From NCBI RefSeq assembly GCF_900101625.1, contig NZ_FMYZ01000010.1, forward strand, positions 124,001-188,000: DNA of 64,000 nt, given 5' to 3'. Origin of the DNA: Cupriavidus sp. YR651 (GTDB lineage: Bacteria; Pseudomonadota; Gammaproteobacteria; Burkholderiales; Burkholderiaceae). The notes under the pieces were generated by a model. The model worked only from the letters and a program-made list of their open reading frames with translations. It did not search any database and had not been told where the DNA came from. The stretch's first letter is position 1. Every line of letters begins with the position of its first letter. The position numbers were made by a program, and so were the translations under genes. Positions 35,217 to 43,317 of the stretch are shown piece after piece.

Positions 35217-35501
35217 CTACGCGGGATGCTGTGGACGTCCCCGCGTAAACGGGCCGAAAGCGCCGGCATGAACGTCGCGACTGAAATGCTCCAACCAGTC
35301 CGATTCGTCACCGATCAGGTATTCGCGCTCGATGTTGTTGGACAACCGCCGCACCGTCAGCCAGCCTTGCAGCCCATAGATCTCATCGGACCTCGGGTCG
35401 GTGGTGTCGATTTCGATCAGTACGAAGTCGTGGTGCGGCAGGCCATGTCGCTCCAGCAGCGACAGGAACCGGGAATGTTCGTCCGCGTCGATCAATTCCA
35501 T
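35217..35501 (-). CDS. Small acidic conserved hypothetical protein
   Basis: 94 residues from ATG 35501 with AAGGATAT nine bases upstream. No signal peptide or membrane segment. The middle part (FVLIEIDTTDPRSDEIYG, LTVRRLSNNIEREY) looks like a compact alpha/beta fold; I do not recognise the family. It converges with the CoA-transferase-like gene (38-bp gap). Normal codon use and a good ribosome site support it. Confidence 0.65.
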   Translation of the reverse strand: MELIDADEHSRFLSLLERHGLPHHDFVLIEIDTTDPRSDEIYGLQGWLTVRRLSNNIEREYLIGDESDWLEHFSRDVHAGAFGPFTRGRPQHPA

Positions 35502-35596
35502 GATGCATATCCTTCAGAGTGCGTGGCGACACCGCGTCGCCATCTGGTACCTGTCACTCTAGCAATCGCCTGTCGCTGATTGAAGGCCGGCAACCG

Positions 35597-35656
35597 TCAT
35601 TTCCGTGCCAACTGCACGGCGGTTCCGGCCGGATCCTGCATCAGAACGTATAGCGC
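35597..35656 (-). pseudogene. Remnant of the C-terminus of a VOC/glyoxalase-like protein
   Basis: Minus-strand codons ending at TCA 35597 read LMQDPAGTAVQLARK then stop. This closely resembles the usual end of vicinal-oxygen-chelate (glyoxalase/bleomycin-resistance) proteins, where a DPxGNxxxL segment precedes the C-terminus. No start or N-terminal part exists: the MipA/OmpV gene stop (35641-35643) lies immediately before it. It looks like the trace of a deletion that removed the rest of the gene. Confidence 0.45.
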
Positions 35657-36438
35657 ACGGCGGTCAGCGCCAGCACCGAGGTGCGGCGCTCCACGATCGG
35701 GCTCTGCGCCGCGTTGCCGATCAACGTGGACACGGTTAGGCTGTTCATCAGCGACCAGTGGCGATCGAAGCGATGCCGCCATGCCAGTCCAACGTCTGCG
35801 GCAAATGGTCCACCCCGCATCCCATACTCCTGGAATCCCGATCGGGCGGACTGCCCGGCATCGACGCCGAAGTAGCTCTGGTTGTACCGTCCGTTGCCGA
35901 GCAACAGCCCCCCGCTCACGACGATCTCGTCAAGCGGCCCCTGATAGGCGATGTACCTGACCGTGGCGTTGCCCATGACGCCGCGTTCGCGATGGGTTAG
36001 CGGGATATCCACGGTGCCGGATACGGAGAGACGATCTGTCACCGCGTAGCCGAGCATCAGGCGATTGACCACCGAGCCGCGGATCTTGCCCATGCCTGCC
36101 AGGTGATCGGAGCCTGGCAAGTCCGCGCGATTGTGGTCCTCCCGGCCGAGCGCGTAAGCCAGGGCCGCCGACCCGAAGATGCCCGTGGAGGACGAGAAGC
36201 GATAGCCAAGGCCATCGGGAAAGGAGGCAAACAAGCCGTTCTCGGCCTGGGCGGAGAGCAGCGGTGCGATGACCGGACGGTAGTCCTTGCTGCCCAGATA
36301 TCGGGGCGCAACGCCCCCGGCCAGGCCGATGCTGACACTGCTGCCGCCGGATTGTGCGTCATCGGTAGTGGTGCGCGCGAAGGTGGCTGCAAAGGTCGAG
36401 CTTGCAACGGGAATCAGAAGTAGGGCGAGGGTGCGCAT
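35641..36438 (-). CDS. MipA/OmpV family outer-membrane protein
   Basis: 265 residues from ATG 36438. A signal peptide (MRTLALLLIPVASSTFAA) precedes the family opening SIGLAGGVAPRYLGSKDYRP and a beta-barrel pattern of alternating strands, ending in VRYTF with the C-terminal phenylalanine used for barrel assembly. Family members act as scaffolds for murein enzymes (MipA) or as small-molecule channels. The ribosome site is weak. It lies immediately next to a VOC gene remnant. Confidence 0.9.
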   Translation of the reverse strand: MRTLALLLIPVASSTFAATFARTTTDDAQSGGSSVSIGLAGGVAPRYLGSKDYRPVIAPLLSAQAENGLFASFPDGLGYRFSSSTGIFGSAALAYALGREDHNRADLPGSDHLAGMGKIRGSVVNRLMLGYAVTDRLSVSGTVDIPLTHRERGVMGNATVRYIAYQGPLDEIVVSGGLLLGNGRYNQSYFGVDAGQSARSGFQEYGMRGGPFAADVGLAWRHRFDRHWSLMNSLTVSTLIGNAAQSPIVERRTSVLALTAVRYTF

Positions 36439-36584
36439 GTGGGCGGCTGAGTTGGAAAAGTCGCCCACTGTATGAGGCCGGAATCGGCAAGTCTGTCGCG
36501 ATTCCGTCTGGAGTTGTCGCAATCTGTGACTCGTCCGTGCGCACCCTGGCAAGTGCATTGACCTGCGGCGCCGCTATGTCCGCA

Positions 36585-37202
36585 TCAGCCTGCAACGTCC
36601 TCGGTAGTCATCTGCCGAGCAACCAGCGTCGCCACATGCCGCCCCTGGAACTCGGCCAGCGCCAGTTCCCGCTCGCTCGGCATCCGCTCGCCCATCATGC
36701 CGGCGATGGTGGCCGCACCGTAGGGCGAGCCACCGCGCGTTTCGCTGATGTCCCGCAACTCGGGCGCCGTGTACGGCAAACCGACGATGACCATGCCGTG
36801 ATGGATGAGGTTGTGCCAGAACGAGGTGATGGTGGTCTCCTGCCCGCCGCCGGTGCCGGTGGACGTGAAGACGCTCGCGAACTTGCCGACCAGCGCATTG
36901 CGCATCCACAGCGCGCCGGTCGTATCGAGGAACTGGCGCATCTGGGCGGCCATGTTGCCGAAGCGGGTCGGCGTGCCAAAGAGGATGGCGTCATAGGCCT
37001 CCAGCTCGTCCGGCGTGGCAATCGGCGCGGGCTGGTCGAGCTTGAAGCCATGACGCACGGCGGTCTCATGCGGCACCGTCTCGGGCACGCGCCGGATCGC
37101 GACTTCCGTCGCGGCAACAGAGGCGGCGCCACGGGCAATCGCGTTAGCCATCAGCTCGACATGGCCGTAGGTGGAGTAGTACAGAACAAGGATCTTCTTC
37201 AT
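36585..37202 (-). CDS. wrbA: NAD(P)H:quinone oxidoreductase, flavodoxin fold
   Basis: 205 residues from ATG 37202, the usual WrbA length. FMN-binding signatures: KILVLYYSTYGHVELMANAI at the N-terminus, GTPTRFGNMAAQMRQFLD, and FTSTGTGGGQETT. WrbA reduces quinones by two electrons and is induced under stress. The long in-frame upstream extension crosses the intergenic region and is rejected. It is divergent from the esterase gene (217-bp spacer). Confidence 0.94.
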   Translation of the reverse strand: MKKILVLYYSTYGHVELMANAIARGAASVAATEVAIRRVPETVPHETAVRHGFKLDQPAPIATPDELEAYDAILFGTPTRFGNMAAQMRQFLDTTGALWMRNALVGKFASVFTSTGTGGGQETTITSFWHNLIHHGMVIVGLPYTAPELRDISETRGGSPYGAATIAGMMGERMPSERELALAEFQGRHVATLVARQMTTEDVAG

Positions 37203-37419
37203 ATTGGCAAGACGAAATCGTTGGAGGTGCGCAGCGAGGCATCTGGTGCCCGCGCCAGGCCGGTGCCAGTCTATGTGGGCACGGGTGCAACGACGCGCCA
37301 ACATGGCGTCGATACCGGCCAATGCCGCGATCTGGCTGAAGGCTGCACCGTCTTGGCTGACGCGGCGCAATATCAGTGCCTATGATCGCCAGGTCAATTA
37401 CGCTTGCACGAGGCTGGTC

Positions 37420-38316
37420 ATGCTATCGCCACAACTGGACGACATCGTTCATCTTCTTCAGACGCACAACGCTCGCCTCGCAAGCGAGCCATCCGTGCTG
37501 CAACTCCGCGAGCATGCCGATGCCCTCTACGACGCCCTCGACATTCCACAAGGCGTGCGATTTATCGACGGCGACGAAGTGCACGGCACGTGGACGACCT
37601 TCCACGGGGCGCGCCGCAATCAGGCCATCCTTTACCTGCACGGCGGTGGCTATGTCATGCATACCCCGCAGCAGTATCGGACGCTGACGGCTGCGCTGGC
37701 GCTGGAAACGCAGCGCGAAGTGTTCGCCGTCGACTATCGCCGTGCGCCGGAGCATCCGTTCCCCTATGCGCTCCACGATGCATTCAACGCCTACAAGTGG
37801 CTCCATGACCGGCTGGGCGAAGACCCGTCGATCGTCATCGCCGGGGATTCCGCGGGCGGCGGCCTGGCGGTCGCGTTGATGCTGATGTGCGATCAGCACG
37901 GCATGCCGATGCCGCGCGGCGCCTTCCTGATCTCGCCGTGGACCGATCTCAGCCTGAGTGCGGAATCTATCCGCTCGCGTGCGGCGCTGGATCCGATCGT
38001 CTCGGAAGCGGGGCTCCGGTTCTTTGCGCGAAGCTACCTGCAGGAACACCAGGACCCCCACCATCCGCTGGCGTCGCCACTCTTCGGCGACCTGGTCGGG
38101 CTGCCACCGATGCTGATTCACGTCGGCGGCAACGAGGCGTTGCTCGATGATGCGACGCGGCTCGCCGCGCGTGCCGCCGCAGCGGGCGTGGATACCTCGC
38201 TCAAGGTGTGGCCGTCGATGTTCCATGAATGGCATATGTGGCACACGCGCCTGCCGGAAGCCCGCGCGGCCGTGATGGAAGGCGCCGCGTTTATCCGCGC
38301 GCGCTTCGACGCCTGA
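37420..38316 (+). CDS. HSL-type (hormone-sensitive-lipase family) alpha/beta hydrolase
   Basis: 298 residues from ATG 37420 (CGAGG upstream). HSL marks: HGGG at 74-77 (oxyanion hole), DYRRAPEHPFP, nucleophile S144 in GDSAGGG, aspartate in VGGNEALLDD-type segment near 252 and histidine in MFHEWHMW. Family members hydrolyse short-chain esters, lactones or carbamates. Its stop codon is followed directly by the first of three small overlapping ORFs, suggesting one operon of six genes to 41170. Confidence 0.9.
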   Translation: MLSPQLDDIVHLLQTHNARLASEPSVLQLREHADALYDALDIPQGVRFIDGDEVHGTWTTFHGARRNQAILYLHGGGYVMHTPQQYRTLTAALALETQREVFAVDYRRAPEHPFPYALHDAFNAYKWLHDRLGEDPSIVIAGDSAGGGLAVALMLMCDQHGMPMPRGAFLISPWTDLSLSAESIRSRAALDPIVSEAGLRFFARSYLQEHQDPHHPLASPLFGDLVGLPPMLIHVGGNEALLDDATRLAARAAAAGVDTSLKVWPSMFHEWHMWHTRLPEARAAVMEGAAFIRARFDA

Positions 38317-38685
38317 GTGATGGAAATGGAATCGCTGGTTGCGGGCGTCACGCAGGAACCCATACGCCCCCTGCACCCCACAAGTCCCATACGCATTCCT
38401 ATCCGCATCACACCGGGCAGGCCGGGGTTCAGCCGCATCGCGTGCGGCGATGCAGCGCACCCGCTCGACGCAACCGGTGCATTGAGAGCGCAACTTGCGC
38501 TCGCGTTTGTGCTGGAGAACATCCTTGGCCTGCCGCAGTGCATCGCGTACGGCATGCAGCTTGCCAATGTCGAGGTCAAGACCGATGTGGCGATGGCCTG
38601 CGCGCTGGCGATGGAGTCCACATTGTGCTTTCTCGGCATGGATGCGCGGATCGACCCCACAAACAAGGAATCAGATCATGATTGA
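38317..38685 (+). CDS. Small hypothetical protein 1 of an overlapping trio
   Basis: 122 residues with GTG 38317, or ATG 38320/38326, directly after the esterase stop. Only the C-terminal 60 residues look folded, with a helix LQCIAYGMQLANVEVKTDVA-like stretch around 75-95 and a second around MACALAMESTLCFLGMD. The pattern recalls OsmC-like proteins, but no motif is decisive. It overlaps the next ORF by 8 bp, so translation is coupled. Confidence 0.6.
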   Translation: MMEMESLVAGVTQEPIRPLHPTSPIRIPIRITPGRPGFSRIACGDAAHPLDATGALRAQLALAFVLENILGLPQCIAYGMQLANVEVKTDVAMACALAMESTLCFLGMDARIDPTNKESDHD

Positions 38686-38995
38686 ACTCCGGCGGCTGGA
38701 TGGCCCGGCCGGCACCGAGATCCTCGAAGTCAGCTGCATCGGCTACACGCCCGATGACGTGTTCACGCGCTTCGTTCGCATCAAGGTCAGCATGGAAAAC
38801 CTCCTGCCGGCCGCGTCCATCCTGCAAACACCCCACACATCGGCGTCGGGAGAGGTCGGATTGCGATGGTGCGTCGGGCTTGGCGAGAGCCCCCGCTACC
38901 TCACACTGATCCGCGCAGCGCTGGATGTGCTGGGGCTCAGGTATCGCGATGGGGCGATGGGCCAACCGTCGAACCGCGGGAGAGAACTCAAGTGA
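38678..38995 (+). CDS. Small hypothetical protein 2 of an overlapping trio
   Basis: 105 residues from ATG 38678, with AAGGAA nine bases upstream. Begins MIELRRLDGPAGTEILEVSC and contains FTRFVRIKVSMENLLPAAS; beta-rich at the start, helix near LTLIRAALDVLGL. No signal peptide or known domain. Its TGA overlaps the GTG of the third ORF (GTGA), showing translational coupling. Function unknown. Confidence 0.62.
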   Translation: MIELRRLDGPAGTEILEVSCIGYTPDDVFTRFVRIKVSMENLLPAASILQTPHTSASGEVGLRWCVGLGESPRYLTLIRAALDVLGLRYRDGAMGQPSNRGRELK

Positions 38996-39384
38996 ACGCG
39001 CCCGCTAACACGCCGATGGCGGTCGAAAAGATTCTCTTGCTCAGGGACCCTCGTGATCTCGAAGCCATGCTCAAATGGCTCGATGCGGCCTGGGCGGATC
39101 TCTACAACCCCTTTTCGCTGCGCTATGACGAACTGATCGGCAGCGGCATGGCAGCGAGCGTATCCACCTGCCTGTCGACGGCCGTGCTGGAGGTGTCGAT
39201 CGACGACCCCGGCAGCTGCGGAAACAAGGCGCGCATCCGGATTGTCGCGCGCAGCACTGCCGCTCCGACGCCCGACCGGCTGCGTTGCCTCGATGATGTG
39301 GTGACCACCGTCTTCCTCCAGCACGTGGCTTCGGCGTTCGCCTTCGACGTCGAAGCCAATGCCCCCGCGTCCACGCCGCGATGA
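38992..39384 (+). CDS. Small hypothetical protein 3 of an overlapping trio
   Basis: 130 residues from GTG 38992, with GGGAGAG upstream. It contains VEKILLLRDPRDLEAMLKWL and a later helix LDDVVTTVFLQHVASAF; several Asp and Ser residues in the middle. No recognised domain. Its TGA overlaps the ATG of the GlxA-type regulator (ATGA at 39381-39384). The strict coupling of three unknown ORFs to a regulator and two hydrolases suggests a shared function. Confidence 0.65.
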   Translation: MNAPANTPMAVEKILLLRDPRDLEAMLKWLDAAWADLYNPFSLRYDELIGSGMAASVSTCLSTAVLEVSIDDPGSCGNKARIRIVARSTAAPTPDRLRCLDDVVTTVFLQHVASAFAFDVEANAPASTPR

Positions 39385-40340
39385 AAGTCGCCGTGCTCGC
39401 TTTTCCCGGCATCCACATGCTCGATCTGGTTGGCCCGATCGACGTCTTCAACGAGGCGGCGCGGCAGGCCGGCACTCCCGGCGCGTATCGCTTCGAGATC
39501 ATCTCCGCCGCGCCCGGGCCGCTCACCGCTTCCAACGGCATGCAGGTCACGCCCGACGCCACGCTGGCGACCAGCAGCCGGGACATCGACACCTTGCTGG
39601 TCGCCGGCAATCCGTTATCGGACTCGAAGACGGACGACAGGCTCGTGCAAGCGTGGCTGCATCGCCATGCCAGTACAGCGCGACGAATCGGCACCGTGTG
39701 CGCCGGGACGCTGCTGCTGGCGAAGGCCGGCCCGCTCGACGGCAAGCGCGCCACGGCACACTGGCGCGCAACGCCGCGGCTGGCGCGTGCGTTCCCGACC
39801 GTCAACGTGGAGCCCGATCAGATCTATGTGAAGGACGGCAGCATCTACACGTCTGCGGGCGTGACGGCGGCGCTCGACCTGGCACTTTCCATGGTGGAAG
39901 AAGACTTCGGGCGTGCGGTTGCGCTCGGTGTGGCGCGCGAGTTCGTCATGTTTCTGAAGCGCCCCGGGGGGCAATCGCAATTCAGCGCCCATCTGGCCGC
40001 GCAGACGGCGGAACGGAGCGCGATACGGGAGACCCAGAACTGGGTGATCGAGAACCTGGAGATGCCGATGTCCGTGGATTGCCTTGCTGTCCATGCCGGC
40101 ATGAGCACACGGAATTTCTCGCGCGTGTTCAAGCAAGAGTGCCAGGTCACGCCCGCCGATTTCGTCGAGGGCGCCCGGGTCGATGCCGCGCGCAGGCTGC
40201 TCGAAGAAACACGCAACCCGCTCAAGCGCGTGGCGGCGCTGACGGGATTTTGCGACCCCAACGGCCTGCGGCGTGCGTTCGTGCGTCGGCTCGGGGTGTC
40301 GCCGGGAGAATACCGGCGGCGCTTCCGCGTCGCCGCGTAG
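39381..40340 (+). CDS. GlxA-type AraC regulator with DJ-1/PfpI domain
   Basis: 319 residues. The N-terminal DJ-1/PfpI-like domain (about 1-175) includes VLAFPGIHMLDLVGPIDVF and the nucleophile-elbow cysteine in GTVCAGTLLLAKAG. The C-terminal AraC double helix-turn-helix (about 215-315) has VHAGMSTRNFSRVFKQECQ and ALTGFCDPNGLRRAFVRRLG. These regulators often sense nitrogen compounds or aldehydes. The start overlaps the preceding stop by ATGA. It should control its own operon. Confidence 0.92.
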   Translation: MKVAVLAFPGIHMLDLVGPIDVFNEAARQAGTPGAYRFEIISAAPGPLTASNGMQVTPDATLATSSRDIDTLLVAGNPLSDSKTDDRLVQAWLHRHASTARRIGTVCAGTLLLAKAGPLDGKRATAHWRATPRLARAFPTVNVEPDQIYVKDGSIYTSAGVTAALDLALSMVEEDFGRAVALGVAREFVMFLKRPGGQSQFSAHLAAQTAERSAIRETQNWVIENLEMPMSVDCLAVHAGMSTRNFSRVFKQECQVTPADFVEGARVDAARRLLEETRNPLKRVAALTGFCDPNGLRRAFVRRLGVSPGEYRRRFRVAA

Positions 40341-40381
40341 CGGCCGGAAGGGTCGAAATTGCCGGAACAGGAACCCATCAC

Positions 40382-41170
40382 ATGTACGTCAAAGTCAACG
40401 GCATCGACATCCACGTCGAGATACAAGGCGCCGGCGCGCCGCTCGTGCTGGTCCACGGGCTGGGCGCGAGTCTTCGGGTCTGGCAAGCGGACGTCGCGCG
40501 CTATGCGCCGCATTTCCGCTTGATGACCTACGATGCGCGCGGCCACGGCAAGTCCTCGCGCCCCGCACGCTATACGCTGCAGGACCATATCGAGGACCTG
40601 AGAGCGCTGCTGGATACGATGGGCGATGGGCCGGTCACGCTGCTGGGCGCGTCGATGGGTAGCTACATCGCGCAGGGCCTCGCGTCGCGCTATCCGGCTA
40701 GCGTCAGCAAGCTGGTGCTCGTGGCGCCGAAATGCCACGGCGCGACATCGTCCTCGGCCCGAATACTGGCCGAGCATGCCGATGCCGTCGCCGGCATGAC
40801 GCATCGCGAGCGACAGGCCTTCCTGCTCGACAAGGCGTTTTCATCGGCCGCGCCTGCCTCGGTCCGGGAGGCGGTTCTGGCCTTGGAACTGTCCGACCTC
40901 CTGGATGAGCAGGCGATGGCCGCCGCCAGCGACGCGCTGGCAGGCTTCGATTTCCGGCAGATGCTGCCACGGGTCAGTGCGAGCACGCTGGTGATTTGCG
41001 GGCGTGATGACATCCTCAATCCGCCCCAGGCGGCGCAGGAATGCGCGGCGCTGATTCCTGACTGTCGATACGTCGAGATCGCCGACGCTGGCCACTTCCC
41101 CGGCGCGGAAGCACCGGATCGCTACTACGCGGCGCTCGATGCGTTCCTTGGAGTGCCATCCCGGCCGTAG
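40382..41170 (+). CDS. Alpha/beta hydrolase (3-oxoadipate enol-lactonase-like)
   Basis: 262 residues from ATG 40382. Features: VLVHGLGAS (23-30), nucleophile S91 in GASMGS, aspartate in CGRDDILNPP and histidine in ADAGHFPGAEAP. The organisation resembles PcaD-like enol-lactonases, but no protocatechuate genes are near. It follows the GlxA regulator by 41 bp and is probably in its operon, giving two hydrolases in one unit with that at 37420. Confidence 0.88.
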   Translation: MYVKVNGIDIHVEIQGAGAPLVLVHGLGASLRVWQADVARYAPHFRLMTYDARGHGKSSRPARYTLQDHIEDLRALLDTMGDGPVTLLGASMGSYIAQGLASRYPASVSKLVLVAPKCHGATSSSARILAEHADAVAGMTHRERQAFLLDKAFSSAAPASVREAVLALELSDLLDEQAMAAASDALAGFDFRQMLPRVSASTLVICGRDDILNPPQAAQECAALIPDCRYVEIADAGHFPGAEAPDRYYAALDAFLGVPSRP

Positions 41171-41302
41171 GTGCCGGAAGAATGGCCGCGCGCCACCCTT
41201 CGCGGCCATACGCCATCCGAAAGGGGACTCCGATAATCGAAGCACCACGGCTCGCTTTCTCATCCGGGAAGCGGCGCGCGTGTTTCGTTACTGGAGGACC
41301 CC

Positions 41303-41557
41303 ATGAAAAGCGAAGTAGTGCTGTATCACGACGGCTGCAAGGTCTGCCTTGCAGTGGTCGATGCGATGACCGGCCTGATTGACAGTGACCGCCATGACCT
41401 GACGGTCATCAACCTCGCCGCCAGCCACGCGCTGACCGCGCAGGCGGAAGCGGCCGGCGTCAAGCGCCTGCCCAGTCTGGTCATCGACGGGAAGGTGATC
41501 GAGGTCCAGCCGCATGCACCGGTGGCAGAGTTCCGCGAGGAGCCGATGCCGCAATGA
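41303..41557 (+). CDS. Small thioredoxin-like protein
   Basis: 84 residues from ATG 41303 (GGAGG upstream). A thioredoxin-type CxxC lies near the N-terminus (HDGCKVCLAV, C12/C15) followed by the cis-proline region KRLPSLVIDGKVIEV. It is shorter than thioredoxin (about 105) and more like glutaredoxin-sized or MerP-like thioredoxin-fold proteins. No signal peptide. Its stop overlaps the symporter start (ATGA 41554-41557), so the two are translated together, which is an unusual pairing. Confidence 0.8.
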   Translation: MKSEVVLYHDGCKVCLAVVDAMTGLIDSDRHDLTVINLAASHALTAQAEAAGVKRLPSLVIDGKVIEVQPHAPVAEFREEPMPQ

Positions 41558-42831
41558 AATCGAGTCGACTTCCTCTCTACATTTTTGCGGCGATGCTGCT
41601 CGGCGTGATCGTCGGTGCCAGCCTCCACCATACGCTGACCCCGGACGACGCACGGTCGGTCAGCGGCTACCTCTCCATCCTGAGCGATATCTTCCTGCGG
41701 CTGATCAAGATGATCATTGCCCCGCTGGTCTTCGCGACCCTCGTGGGTGGCATCGCCGGCATGGGCGATGGCCGCGCCGTGGGCCGCATCGGTCTGAAGG
41801 CCATGTCCTGGTTCCTCCTGGCCTCCATCGTGTCGTTGCTGCTGGGGCTGGTGATGGCGAACCTGCTCGCACCCGGCGAGGGCATGAACCTGCCGCTGCC
41901 GGCCGCGGATGCCGGCACGGGCGTGAAAACCGCCGGCCTCAACCTGCGCGACTTCATCGGCCACATGTTCCCGAAGAGCGTGGTGGAAGCGATGGCGACC
42001 AACGAGATCCTGCAGATCGTGGTGTTCTCGCTGTTCTTTGGCGTGGCGCTGGGGCGACTGAAGGATGGTGCAGGGCAGCCGGTGCTGCGTTCCATCGAGG
42101 GCATCGGGCAGGTCATGCTCGGGCTGACCAACACGGTCATGGCGTTTGCGCCGGCAGGCGTCTTCGGCGCCGTGTCATCGGTGATCGCCACGCAGGGGCT
42201 CGGCGTCCTGCTCGTCTATGGGAAGTTGCTGGGCAGTGTCTATCTGTCGCTGGCGATTCTTTGGGTGGGGTTGATCGCGGCGGGCTACCTGTTCCTTGGC
42301 CGCCGGGTATTCGCGCTGCTGCGGGACATCCGGGAGCCGCTGCTGGTGGGTTTTGCGACGGCGAGCAGCGAATCCGCGTACCCGAAGCTGATGGCGCACC
42401 TGACACGCTTTGGCGTCAGCGAGCGCATCGTCAGCTTCGTGCTGCCACTCGGCTATTCCTTCAACCTGGATGGGTCGATCATGTACACGTCGTTCGCGGC
42501 GCTGTTCGTGGCACAGGTATACGGCGTGCAGCTATCGGTGAGCCAGCAGATCACCATGCTGCTGGTCCTGCTGGTCACCAGCAAGGGGATTGCGGGCGTT
42601 CCCCGCGCGTCGCTGGTGGTCGTCGCGGCGGTGTTGCCGATGTTTGGCTTGCCGGAAGCCGGGATCCTGCTGGTACTTGGCATCGACCACGTGCTCGACA
42701 TGGCGCGCACGGTCACCAACGTCCTCGGCAACGCGCTGGCGACGGCCGTCGTCGCCAGAAGCGAAGGAGCGCTTGCGCGATCTTCGGACCCGGCCGATGC
42801 GCGCGGTGCCGGACAGGTCGGCTATTCATGA
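41554..42831 (+). CDS. Dicarboxylate/amino acid:cation symporter (DAACS, GltP/DctA type)
   Basis: 425 residues. Family marks: LRLIKMIIAPLVFATLVGG (helix 2), serine-rich hairpin FATASSESAYPKLM, NLDGSIMYTSFAALFVAQ (the usual NMDGT is NLDGS here) and GVPRASLVVVAAVLPMFGLP, ending in DRxxD-like IDHVLDMARTVTNVLGN. Such carriers import glutamate, aspartate or C4-dicarboxylates with Na+ or H+. Translation is coupled to the thioredoxin-like protein. It converges with the SugE gene; no terminator of its own is clear. Confidence 0.92.
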   Translation: MKSSRLPLYIFAAMLLGVIVGASLHHTLTPDDARSVSGYLSILSDIFLRLIKMIIAPLVFATLVGGIAGMGDGRAVGRIGLKAMSWFLLASIVSLLLGLVMANLLAPGEGMNLPLPAADAGTGVKTAGLNLRDFIGHMFPKSVVEAMATNEILQIVVFSLFFGVALGRLKDGAGQPVLRSIEGIGQVMLGLTNTVMAFAPAGVFGAVSSVIATQGLGVLLVYGKLLGSVYLSLAILWVGLIAAGYLFLGRRVFALLRDIREPLLVGFATASSESAYPKLMAHLTRFGVSERIVSFVLPLGYSFNLDGSIMYTSFAALFVAQVYGVQLSVSQQITMLLVLLVTSKGIAGVPRASLVVVAAVLPMFGLPEAGILLVLGIDHVLDMARTVTNVLGNALATAVVARSEGALARSSDPADARGAGQVGYS

Positions 42832-42858
42832 TCTGACGACGCGCGTGCAGCCCCAATG

Positions 42859-42885
42859 AAAAAGCGGCCACCTTGCGTGGCTGCT
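42859..42885 (-). terminator. Rho-independent terminator of the Gdx/SugE gene
   Basis: AGCGGCCAC (42863-42871) pairs with GTGGCTGCT (42877-42885), one G-U, 5-base loop. On the minus strand it is followed by five U (complement of 42859-42863). It lies 26 bp past the SugE stop and may also slow readthrough from the convergent symporter. Confidence 0.75.
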
Positions 42886-42910
42886 TCGACATGGATGCAA
42901 CCGGTATGAG

Positions 42911-43237
42911 TCAGGATACGGTCGGCGAAACCAGCTTCAGCCCGATCACCCCGCAGAGAATCAGCGCGATGCAGGCGATCCGCGCGGCGGAAGCCGATTC
43001 GCCGAGGACCAGCATGCCGATCAGCGCGGTGCCTGCCGCGCCGATCCCAGTCCACACCGCATAGGCGGTGCCCACGGGCAGCGTGCGCAGTGAAAGGGTC
43101 AGCAGAAAGATGCTTGTGATGCCGGTCACCACGGCATAGGCACTGGGCCACGGACGGCTGAAGCCGGCGGACCACTTCATGCCGAAGGCAAACGCGATTT
43201 CAAGCAGCCCGGCGATGGCGAGCAGGATCCAGGGCAT
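42911..43237 (-). CDS. sugE: SMR family guanidinium/quaternary ammonium exporter
   Basis: 108 residues from ATG 43237. Four membrane helices. It opens MPWILLAIAGLLEIAFAFGM, with the SMR membrane glutamate (E13), and contains LPVGTAYAVWTGIGAAGTAL, which is the Gdx/SugE rather than the EmrE version of the motif. Gdx proteins exchange guanidinium for protons. The 35 bp before the start is too short for a guanidine riboswitch, and none is seen. The larger frame upstream is a shadow of the channel gene. Confidence 0.92.
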   Translation of the reverse strand: MPWILLAIAGLLEIAFAFGMKWSAGFSRPWPSAYAVVTGITSIFLLTLSLRTLPVGTAYAVWTGIGAAGTALIGMLVLGESASAARIACIALILCGVIGLKLVSPTVS

Positions 43238-43270
43238 GGCAAAACTCCAGAAGAGCAGGAAAGGAAAGAT

Positions 43271-43294
43271 AAGAGGCCCCGGGGAGGGGGCCTC
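43271..43294 (-). terminator. Hairpin terminator of the TehA/SLAC1-type gene
   Basis: GAGGCCCC (43273-43280) and GGGGCCTC (43287-43294) form a perfect 8-bp stem, loop of six. On the minus strand the stem is followed by TTATCTTTCC, a weak U-tract. It lies between the channel gene stop (43318) and the SugE start (43237). Confidence 0.65.
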
Positions 43295-43317
43295 TGCGTT
43301 GCGAATGTGTGGATTCG

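Noticed and set aside
39359..40381. Upstream extension of the 40382 hydrolase
   Set aside because: Would cover the GlxA regulator in another frame; the fold starts at 40382.
43238..43272. Possible guanidine riboswitch before SugE
   Set aside because: Only 35 bp are available and no riboswitch features are seen.
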